NCBI GenBank assembly: GCA_020355945.1
Contig: CP070627.1
Span: 5,389,692 to 5,396,433, forward strand
Source of the DNA: Candidatus Aminicenantota bacterium
GTDB lineage: Bacteria; Acidobacteriota; Aminicenantia; UBA2199
DNA length: 6,742 bases
Direction of reading: 5' to 3'
Below are positions 1 to 5,354 of the stretch, one piece after another; the first letter of the stretch is position 1, and the number at the start of each line of letters is the position of its first letter. Below the pieces are notes generated by a model. It saw only the letters and a list, made by a program, of their open reading frames with translations, was not told the origin of the DNA and made no database searches. Position numbers and translations under genes: made by a program.

Positions 1-2366
1 GGTTTGGCCAGGATTTTTTCAGTCAATTCCTGGATATTTTTTATATCCATGGCCCACATGCCCCGGCCATGGGTGGCAGCCACCAGGATACTGTCACGAG
101 AATGAATGACCAGGTCGTGAACATAAGTGGTAGGCAGGTTGTTGGCCAACACATGCCAATACTTACCACCATTGACAGATACATATACCCCAAAATCCGT
201 ACCCACGTATAAGATATTTTTATTTTTCGGGTCTTCCCTGATGACATTAATAGGGCCGGAAGGAATATTGTTGGAAATATCCTGCCAGGTTTTCCCGTAG
301 TTGAAGGATTTCCATAAATAAGCAGCAAAATCATCATCCCGTTTGCCATTTTGCGACATGTAGACCGTACCCAGGTCAAACGCAGACGCTGCCAACCGGG
401 ATACCCATTTTTGCTGAGGCAGTCCCCCGGTGATTTCGGTCCAGGTTATGCCGCTGTCTTTGGTTACATGCACCCGGCCGTCATCGGTTCCCACGTAAAT
501 CAACCCGAATTTAAGAGGAGATTCGGAAATGGCAAATATGGTTTGATACTGGATGTCGCCGATTTTATTTTTGTTATTGTAGGTTAAATCCGGGCTGATT
601 CGTTCCCAGGAGTCCCCGCGATTCATCGATCGGAAAAGATAATTCATACCATGATAAATGACGCGCGGGTTGTGGGGAGAAATAATAAAGGGCGCCAGCC
701 ATTGACCGCGCAGTGGTGGTTCGCCTTTTTGGGCTTTGGGTACGATGTTGACCCGTTCACGGGCTTTTATATTCGTCCGGGTGATGTTTCCGTAAAAACC
801 GGCAGAATAGACGATATTGGAGTCAGTGGGGTCAATGGCGTGACTGCTGCCTTCACCTCCCGGGGCCCTTTCCCATTCCGTGGCCGGGATTTGGTTCCGC
901 CCTTTACTAAGGTCTACGACTCCCCTGAAACTGCCGTGGTCTTGAATGGAACCATACACATGAAACGGGTCATCCATGTCGTACATCACATTAAAAAACT
1001 GTACCAGGGGGAGATTATTGTAAAAGGTCCTCCAGTTCTTACCGCCGTCATAAGAAATGGCTACACCACCATCATTCACATTGACCAGGTAATCGGAATT
1101 GTCCGGGTCGATCCACAACCCATGATGGTCGCCGTGCATTCCCCGTAACTCCCGGAAGGTTTTACCAGCATCTTCGGATACATTCAACTCAACGCCCATC
1201 ACGTAAATTTTGTCTTCATTGTTGGGATCAACGCGCATCTGTCCAAACACCCACCCGTAAGTGGCTGAAATTCTCTCCATATATTGCTTCATCTCTTTCG
1301 AAGCCGGCATCATCTCTCTCCAGGTTTCGCCGCTGTCATCGGTGCGATACACCTTTGCACCTCTTATCTTACCCATTTTGGGTCGTCCATAAGAATCTAA
1401 CTCTCCTTTATTCCATTGGCCAATGACTTCATAGTTATCAATAAAGGCATACAATACATTAGGTTTGGATCGGCAGATATCAATGCCTATTCTTCCCCGG
1501 TATTTTGCCGGGGGAAGGCCTTTATTGATAGTGGTCCAGGTTTCCCCACCGTCAGTGGTTTTATAGATACCGCTCCCGGAATAGTTGGGTTCATTCCGGG
1601 GATCGTTCCATCTTTTGCGGATTCGCTGCCAGGTGGCAGCGTAGAGGGTATCCGGGTTTGAGGGATGCATTACCAGGTCAATGGCACCGGTTTTTTCATT
1701 GATACAAAGTACGTTTTTCCAGGTTTTCCCGCCGTCAAAGGTTTTATAAACACCCCGTTCCCTATTGTTTGTCCACTCATGGCCGGAAGCAGCCAAGTAG
1801 ACAATATCCGGGTTTTCCGGGTGGATAATGATCCGGGGAATGGTGTTGGTGTCTATCAGACCCATATGCTGCCAGGTTTTGCCCGCGTCCGTGGACTTAT
1901 AGACGCCAGCGCCAGCTTGAGAACTGCGGAAAATATTAGCTTCGCCGGTGCCTACCCAGATGATATCTTGATTAGAGGGGGCAATGGCAATATCACCTAT
2001 AGCGGTTGACTGGGCATGTTGGAATATGGGTTCCCAGGTGGTGCCTTCGTTAGTGGTTTTCCAGGCTCCGCCCGAAGCCCCGCCAACATAAATGGTGTAA
2101 TGTTTTCCTTTGGGGCTTACCACTGCCACATCGGTCATGCGGCCGCTCACATTAGTGGGGCCCAGGAACTGCCATTTTACATGTTTAAACATGGAGGTTT
2201 CTTTCATGGCCACATGCTCCTGGTACCATTTCAGCCGCAGTCCCGGGTCTGTACAGGCGATCCGCTTCTTAGCGGCTTGTAAAAATGTTCCTGTCAAAAG
2301 GATCAATAAAGCAATGATCATAATAAGGCTTTTTTTTGAACGGTTTATTGGACGTGATAAAGTCAT
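1..2366 (-). CDS. Secreted multi-Asp-box beta-propeller protein (BNR / VPS10-sortilin-like), 3' end outside window
   Basis: The frame is open from an ATG at 2364-2366 to the left edge (788 codons plus two bases, no stop), so the C-terminus is missing. The start is set by AAGGAGG at 2374-2380, seven bases upstream. Residues 1-10 are polar/basic, followed by a hydrophobic core (about 14-30, LIMIIALLILLTG) typical of a signal peptide, so export is likely. The rest is a chain of Asp-box motifs (S/T-x-D/N-x-G-x-T/S-W/F); eleven are visible, near residues 104, 158, 209, 270, 342, 397, 438, 580, 635, 687 and 730 (for example STDAGKTW, TTDGGETW). Between boxes are strands such as HPENPDIVYLAA and DPKNKNILYVGTD. 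Family landmarks include HGDHHGLWIDP (about 411), VNDGGV (about 430), GGEGSSHAIDPTD (about 503) and HGRGMWAMD (about 766). Such proteins are often named glycosyl hydrolase or sortilin-like, but Asp boxes indicate a fold, not catalysis. Substrate and role are unknown. The gene appears intact and has its own promoter. Confidence 0.9.
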   Translation of the reverse strand, partial: MTLSRPINRSKKSLIMIIALLILLTGTFLQAAKKRIACTDPGLRLKWYQEHVAMKETSMFKHVKWQFLGPTNVSGRMTDVAVVSPKGKHYTIYVGGASGGAWKTTNEGTTWEPIFQHAQSTAIGDIAIAPSNQDIIWVGTGEANIFRSSQAGAGVYKSTDAGKTWQHMGLIDTNTIPRIIIHPENPDIVYLAASGHEWTNNRERGVYKTFDGGKTWKNVLCINEKTGAIDLVMHPSNPDTLYAATWQRIRKRWNDPRNEPNYSGSGIYKTTDGGETWTTINKGLPPAKYRGRIGIDICRSKPNVLYAFIDNYEVIGQWNKGELDSYGRPKMGKIRGAKVYRTDDSGETWREMMPASKEMKQYMERISATYGWVFGQMRVDPNNEDKIYVMGVELNVSEDAGKTFRELRGMHGDHHGLWIDPDNSDYLVNVNDGGVAISYDGGKNWRTFYNNLPLVQFFNVMYDMDDPFHVYGSIQDHGSFRGVVDLSKGRNQIPATEWERAPGGEGSSHAIDPTDSNIVYSAGFYGNITRTNIKARERVNIVPKAQKGEPPLRGQWLAPFIISPHNPRVIYHGMNYLFRSMNRGDSWERISPDLTYNNKNKIGDIQYQTIFAISESPLKFGLIYVGTDDGRVHVTKDSGITWTEITGGLPQQKWVSRLAASAFDLGTVYMSQNGKRDDDFAAYLWKSFNYGKTWQDISNNIPSGPINVIREDPKNKNILYVGTDFGVYVSVNGGKYWHVLANNLPTTYVHDLVIHSRDSILVAATHGRGMWAMDIKNIQELTEKILAK

Positions 2367-2413
2367 GGTATTACCTCCTTATTCTTGGGATGAAAATATG
2401 ATTGAACCGTTGA

Positions 2414-2488
2414 TTTTTGTCATCATGTATATTAACGGAAAATGAATATGATTTCAATAGCTGCTTAAGTTTTTTGTCATTTTTGTCA
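2414..2488. repeat. Three TTTTTGTCA direct repeats around the Asp-box gene promoter
   Basis: The 9-mer TTTTTGTCA (TGACAAAAA on the gene's strand) occurs exactly at 2414-2422, 2471-2479 and 2480-2488. The last two are in direct tandem just upstream of the predicted -35 box, and the first overlaps the predicted transcription start. The arrangement could be a regulator site; AT-rich chance repetition is the alternative. Confidence 0.4.
2429..2457 (-). promoter_or_regulatory. Predicted sigma70-type promoter of the Asp-box protein gene
   Basis: On the minus strand a -35-like TTGAAA (2452-2457, five of six to consensus) is followed after exactly 17 bases by TAATAT (2429-2434, four of six). Transcription would start near 2422, giving a leader of about 55 nt before the ATG at 2366. 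This is the best-spaced pair seen between the start codon and the upstream repeats, but it rests on pattern alone. Confidence 0.45.
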
Positions 2489-2520
2489 GAAGCTGCTATG
2501 AAAATAACTAAAAAATTAGC

Positions 2521-2550
2521 CACAAAGTTACACGAAGGGACACGAAGAAA
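2521..2550 (+). repeat. 10-bp-period CACRAAG repeat, three units
   Basis: Three consecutive decamers read CACAAAGTTA, CACGAAGGGA and CACGAAGAAA. Short tracts of this CACGAAG type are common between genes in many environmental bacterial genomes. A related, more degenerate set lies on the opposite strand at 5300-5348, the other side of the two-gene unit. Short open frames crossing this tract on either strand look spurious. Confidence 0.6.
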
Positions 2551-2567
2551 AAATGGACATAAATACA

Positions 2568-2659
2568 ATTGTAGGGGTTTGATTCATCAAACCCCGTAGA
2601 GATGCGGATGAATCGTCCCGGGCCGGGCTTGATAAATCAAGCCGTGACGCATCTACAAT
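2568..2659. repeat. Composite palindromic intergenic repeat (REP/MITE-like)
   Basis: The element is bounded by inverted termini ATTGTAG (2568-2574) and CTACAAT (2653-2659). Inside are two hairpins: GGGGTTTGA / TCAAACCCC (2574-2582 with 2587-2595, loop TTCA) and GGCTTGA / TCAAGCC (2626-2632 with 2637-2643, loop TAAA). A GATGCG (2601-2606) can also pair with CGCATC (2648-2653). It has no coding capacity. The layout fits a dispersed non-autonomous palindromic repeat; ATTGTAG plus a GCGGATG segment recurs at 3792-3816. In RNA it would fold strongly, but no poly-T follows, so it does not look like a classical terminator. Confidence 0.6.
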
Positions 2660-2720
2660 AGAATTGAGATATTGAGAGCATAATTTTCATCGTCTCCGGG
2701 TGAGGCACGCATCATCACTA

Positions 2721-2835
2721 ACTACAACCAAAAAAAATATGTACAACTAAAGTTGTAGAAAAAAAAGCGATAAAAATACTACCAAAAATACAACTTTTGG
2801 TGGATTGCAATCTACTGCAAAAAGGTTTATATATT
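2721..2835 (+). promoter_or_regulatory. Conserved upstream regulatory module, copy A (papain gene)
   Basis: This 115-bp stretch upstream of the papain gene is nearly repeated, in opposite orientation, upstream of the C39-like gene (5177-5291). Position p here matches 8012 minus p there with no gaps, and about 10 mismatches are counted over 2721-2815. Conserved parts are TACWACY heptamers starting at 2723, 2742, 2777 and 2789, a dyad TACAACT-AA-AGTTGTA at 2742-2757, the near-tandem 12-mers AAAAATACTACC and AAAAATACAACT (2772-2795), and GATTGCAATC at 2803-2812. Sites at these distances upstream of a -35 box suit an activator or a multi-site repressor. The cognate regulator is not in the window. 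Confidence 0.75.
2805..2833 (+). promoter_or_regulatory. Predicted sigma70-type promoter of the papain gene
   Basis: A -35-like TTGCAA (2805-2810) lies inside the perfect palindrome GATTGCAATC. It is followed after 17 bases by TATATA (2828-2833); TATATT at 2830-2835 is an alternative. The -35, spacer length and -10 position are all mirrored in the second copy, which supports the call beyond simple consensus matching. Transcription would start near 2841, about 35 nt before the ATG, with GGAGG at 2865-2869. Confidence 0.65.
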
Positions 2836-2875
2836 GTACTATCTAAAAAATTTAATTTATTAATGGAGGTTAATT

Positions 2876-3763
2876 ATGAAGAGATTGTTTTTTGTTTTTA
2901 CTTTAGTCAGTGTGTTTATCTCATTAACCCTGTTGTCGGGATTTAATGGATACGCAGAGGATAATGGGACAGATTGGGCAGCTAAATTGGAGGAATTAAG
3001 AGCAGAGATTGCTGCGAATGGTTATACTTACACGGTTGACTATAATCCTGCGTGTCAGTATACCTTAGAGCAGTTATGCGGTTTTAACCCGGCGTTGGTA
3101 GATAATGCTTATGTCAAAATCGGTGATACCCACATATTGACGCTGCCCTCCAGTTACATGGGTTATCATACGCCGCCAAAGGACCAGGGATCTTGTGGAA
3201 GCTGCTGGGCCTTTGCAATGGTTGGTGCGGTTGAAGGACTTCTTAAGATGATATTCGGCACGGATGAAGACCTCTCCGAACAGCAACTTCTTGATTGTAA
3301 TCCCTGGGGTTATGATTGCGACGGCGGTTGGTTCAATTATGGCATGTTTATTGATCCCGGGGCAGAGACGGAAGCCTGCTATCCCTATGTAGGATTTCAG
3401 ACCCCATGTGATGAATCATGCCCCAACCTGTATTTCATTTACGATTGGGCCTTTGTACCAGGTTTTCCCACACCCTCTATTGATGACATCAAAGTGGCTA
3501 TCATGATGTATGGTTCGGTATCGGCCGCGGTATATGCAAGTCCGGCTTTTCACGGTTACAGCGGCGGGGTTTTTAACAATTGCACAACCGGACCTATCAA
3601 TCACGGCATTGTTTTATGCGGATGGGACGACACTTTAGGCGCATGGCGCTTGAAGAATTCCTGGACCACCGGTTGGGGTGAAGGTGGGTACATGTGGATT
3701 ACTTACGGCTGTAACCAGGTGGGTTATGGCGCATGCTACCCCATCCCTTTTTCTGGCGGTTAA
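2876..3763 (+). CDS. Secreted papain-family (C1A) cysteine protease
   Basis: A complete 295-residue protein that should cut peptide bonds outside the cytoplasm through a Cys-His-Asn site. GGAGG at 2865-2869, six bases before the ATG, sets the start. A signal peptide covers about 1-27 (basic MKR, hydrophobic core, likely cut after GYA). A short propeptide-like segment follows (about 28-88), including WAAKLEELRAEIAANGYTY and LEQLCGFNP; a classic ERFNIN (I29) pattern is not apparent. The mature domain shows QGSCGSCWAF with oxyanion Gln104 and nucleophile Cys110, LSEQQLLDC (about 133-141), CDGG (148-151), NHGIVLCGW with His243, and LKNSWTTGWGEGGYMW with Asn261. Cys107, Cys141 and Cys148 sit where papain has disulfide cysteines. 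All catalytic residues are present, so it is predicted active. It has its own promoter within module A, a strong terminator, and converges on the C39-like gene that shares its upstream region. Confidence 0.96.
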   Translation: MKRLFFVFTLVSVFISLTLLSGFNGYAEDNGTDWAAKLEELRAEIAANGYTYTVDYNPACQYTLEQLCGFNPALVDNAYVKIGDTHILTLPSSYMGYHTPPKDQGSCGSCWAFAMVGAVEGLLKMIFGTDEDLSEQQLLDCNPWGYDCDGGWFNYGMFIDPGAETEACYPYVGFQTPCDESCPNLYFIYDWAFVPGFPTPSIDDIKVAIMMYGSVSAAVYASPAFHGYSGGVFNNCTTGPINHGIVLCGWDDTLGAWRLKNSWTTGWGEGGYMWITYGCNQVGYGACYPIPFSGG

Positions 3764-3791
3764 ATCACAAAAAGAAAACAGTCAACTTAAA

Positions 3792-3816
3792 ATTGTAGGC
3801 TGCGGATGTCATCCGC
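3792..3816. repeat. Short palindromic repeat, partial relative of the 2568-2659 element
   Basis: ATTGTAG (3792-3798), the same 7-mer that bounds the larger element, is followed by the hairpin GCGGAT-GTC-ATCCGC (3802-3816). GCGGATG also occurs in the larger element. TTTT follows at 3817-3820, so the hairpin may add weak termination after the papain gene. It is probably a truncated member of the same repeat family, although the shared sequence is short. Confidence 0.45.
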
Positions 3817-3834
3817 TTTTGGTTTAAAGGCCGC

Positions 3835-3890
3835 AAACTCTTCGGAACCGGCGTGTTTAGTCGCCTGTTCCGAAGAGTTTTTTCTTTTTT
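3835..3890 (+). terminator. Strong Rho-independent terminator after the papain gene
   Basis: Perfect 14-bp arms AAACTCTTCGGAAC (3835-3848) and GTTCCGAAGAGTTT (3867-3880) enclose an 18-base loop. The loop itself holds a 4-bp GGCG/CGCC stem (3850-3853 with 3862-3865), making one long interrupted hairpin. TTTCTTTTTT (3881-3890) continues the T-rich tail on the plus strand. On the minus strand only TTT follows the stem, so for the convergent C39-like gene it is at most a weak terminator or a block against opposing transcription. Confidence 0.88.
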
Positions 3891-3903
3891 ACCTGGTAAG
3901 CTC

Positions 3904-3925
3904 TTTTAGTTACTTTTTAGTTACT
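3904..3925. repeat. Exact 11-bp tandem duplication
   Basis: TTTTAGTTACT occurs twice back to back (3904-3914 and 3915-3925), immediately after the stop codon of the minus-strand C39-like gene. It looks like a slippage duplication in noncoding sequence; no function is evident. Confidence 0.6.
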
Positions 3926-3928
3926 CAA

Positions 3929-5137
3929 TCAGGTTCCGTAAAGTGACGATATAATTTGATAAAATGCGTACACCACGCCATACTGGTCTACATACAAAAC
4001 TGTGTCGTTATACACAATTCTCCAGAAAGGAATGGCGCGGCAGCGGGTAATCTCGCATGGTGTGTACGCCATGATTGCTTTAACCTGTTCCCGTTCACTT
4101 TGGGTTACCAGTCCAAAGGCGTTGGCAGCAATATCAAGCACTTCATTTGCCCCAACATATGTTACAGGTTCTTCAAAAGAGCTTACTTGTTCAAAGTCCC
4201 CGTTGAAAGCATTAACCATCACACAAACCCGGGCACTCCCTGGCGGATTGCTGCAGTATGGAACGATATAAAAGCAGGGAACAACTTCATATTCCGGTAT
4301 ACCAAAAGTCATTTCTTCACGTACAAGAATCGGTGGCAGGGCCTGTCTGTTTTCATCACCAAGTAGAGCATATGAAGGGTGTATCGAGGCCAAATTCATC
4401 TCCACGATCCATCTTTCGGCATATTGCAGGGCTTGTTCCGGGGAAATAAATGTCGTGCCCATTCTCAATACCGGTTCTATACTTACGCTTCCCGTCGCCT
4501 GGGGGGGTTCAATAATAGCTACATACTTATTCTCCCAGGTACCTGGGTTTTCCACCGGTTCAGCCCAATGGGTGCTGTACCAGACTGCCCCACTCATGGT
4601 ATCGACGTGGCCGGTACCAATGGGCCAGGGATCGTGAATGGTAATCAACTCCAAAACAGGATCACTTCCTGAAACCGGCTCAACATCAGTCTGATACCCC
4701 ACAATATCGACCCAATGATGACCCTTATTTATCAGGGTGGTTACAGCGAAATGGTTGTTATTCATCCAGTAGAGAACCTGGAACATCAGGTCTTCTTTAA
4801 CCTCATCTGTGCGTAAAGCCCATGTGCCTGGTGGTGGATTGAGTTCCGTAAGGGCCCCCTGCATGCCCTGGGGATCGGTTGCCCATCCTGGTTCACCGCT
4901 GTTATGGCTTTGAATGGAAGTCCATATGACTGATTGCTCGTAATAAATCGACGGGTAAGGCGCCGGGTATCCATCCATTAACATCTGGGCACTTGCCGGC
5001 CCGCCAAAGATACTATTTTCCTGGCCATACAACGGGATGGTAAGGCTTACGACGTGAGAAGCATAAGCCGTTGAAGCAAAACCCACTGTTAAAAACAGTA
5101 CACAAATGACACTTAAAAATCGCTTAAAGTTAAGCAT
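3929..5137 (-). CDS. Secreted C39-like pseudo-peptidase with C-terminal PepSY-like repeats
   Basis: A complete 402-residue protein. AGGAGG at 5143-5148, five bases before the ATG, sets the start. A signal peptide covers about 1-27 (LNFKRF, hydrophobic core, AYA before SHVV). Residues about 30-210 match the C39-like papain fold: Gln39 of the QENS segment, GPASAQM (46-52), TDPQGMQGAL (88-96), GHHWVDIVGY with His141, and IHDP with Asp169. The family pattern Q-x5-C-G-P-A puts the nucleophile at residue 45, but this protein has Gly (IFGGPASA, codon GGC), so peptidase activity is not expected. Residues about 232-402 appear to hold two related helix-plus-strand units, each with an A-rich helix (EQALQYAE; NEVLDIAANA) and aromatic strands (VPCFYIVPY then VMVNAFNGDF; IPFWRIVYN then VLYVDQYGVV), resembling PepSY-type domains. 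The family assignment of this half is tentative. It shares its upstream region with the papain gene. A seven-C run at 4501-4507 lies in the coding strand, but the frame is intact. Confidence 0.88.
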   Translation of the reverse strand: MLNFKRFLSVICVLFLTVGFASTAYASHVVSLTIPLYGQENSIFGGPASAQMLMDGYPAPYPSIYYEQSVIWTSIQSHNSGEPGWATDPQGMQGALTELNPPPGTWALRTDEVKEDLMFQVLYWMNNNHFAVTTLINKGHHWVDIVGYQTDVEPVSGSDPVLELITIHDPWPIGTGHVDTMSGAVWYSTHWAEPVENPGTWENKYVAIIEPPQATGSVSIEPVLRMGTTFISPEQALQYAERWIVEMNLASIHPSYALLGDENRQALPPILVREEMTFGIPEYEVVPCFYIVPYCSNPPGSARVCVMVNAFNGDFEQVSSFEEPVTYVGANEVLDIAANAFGLVTQSEREQVKAIMAYTPCEITRCRAIPFWRIVYNDTVLYVDQYGVVYAFYQIISSLYGT

Positions 5138-5176
5138 TTTAACCTCCTATTTTTTATTTGGATTTTTAGACATATA

Positions 5177-5291
5177 GTAATATAGACCCTTTTTGAGTAG
5201 ATTGCAATCCATCGAAAGTTGTATTTTTGGTAGTATTTTTGTCGCTCTTTTTTGTACAACTTTAGTTGTAGATGTTGATTTTGGTTGTATT
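5177..5291 (-). promoter_or_regulatory. Conserved upstream regulatory module, copy B (C39-like gene)
   Basis: Mirror copy of the module at 2721-2835. On the minus strand the TACWACY heptamers begin at 5289, 5270, 5235 and 5223. The dyad TACAACT-AA-AGTTGTA occupies 5255-5270 and GATTGCAATC 5200-5209. All spacings equal those of copy A (19, 35 and 12 between heptamers, 61 from dyad start to palindrome). Differences cluster between the motifs, for example around the A-tracts and next to the dyad. Similarity continues loosely through the leader (CTAAAAA) to the GGAGGTTAA ribosome binding site. Confidence 0.75.
5179..5207 (-). promoter_or_regulatory. Predicted sigma70-type promoter of the C39-like gene
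   Basis: On the minus strand TTGCAA (5202-5207), inside the palindrome GATTGCAATC (5200-5209), is followed after 17 bases by TATATT (5179-5184, five of six to the -10 consensus). It mirrors the papain gene promoter exactly in position. Transcription would start near 5172, giving a leader of about 35 nt. Confidence 0.68.
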
Positions 5292-5299
5292 CCTGCTAA

Positions 5300-5348
5300 G
5301 ATTTCGCGGGTCTTCGCGGCTGATTAACTGTTACTGCTGCCTCTGCGG
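5300..5348 (-). repeat. Degenerate 10-bp-period repeat units (CCGCGAAGAC type)
   Basis: On the minus strand two adjacent decamers read CCGCGAAGAC (5310-5319) and CCGCGAAATC (5300-5309); a third relative, CCGCAGAGGC, lies at 5339-5348. They resemble the CACGAAG units at 2521-2550 and point the opposite way. This spans the gap between the stop codon of the metallopeptidase-like gene at 5355 and module B. No convincing terminator for that gene is seen here. Confidence 0.4.
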
Positions 5349-5354
5349 TGTAAA

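Noticed and set aside
41..2282. Several open frames of 80-165 codons on both strands within 41-2282
   Set aside because: They overlap the continuous minus-strand propeller frame, which has a signal peptide, a strong ribosome binding site and eleven Asp boxes. The others lack ribosome binding sites and recognisable domains.
2330..2337. A8 run near the start of the propeller gene as a phase-variation site
   Set aside because: It encodes the lysines (Lys11-Lys12) before the signal-peptide core, where A-rich codons are expected; there is no sign of frame variation.
2371..2599. Short open frames on both strands (65 and 60 codons) in the intergenic region
   Set aside because: They run through the promoter, the CACGAAG tract and the palindromic element. 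Their composition reflects those repeats rather than a protein.
2781..2801. ACCAAAA/TTTTGGT dyad inside regulatory copy A
   Set aside because: The right arm is not conserved in copy B (TTTCGAT), so the symmetry is probably incidental; the TACWACY motif between the arms is conserved instead.
3956..4672. Plus-strand open frames opposite the C39-like gene
   Set aside because: They are antisense to a well-supported gene and show no domain, signal or ribosome binding site.
2721..5291. Inverted modules as a classic on/off invertible promoter switch
   Set aside because: Each repeat holds a complete promoter reading inward to its own gene, so inversion would not disconnect either gene, and no recombinase gene is visible in the window.
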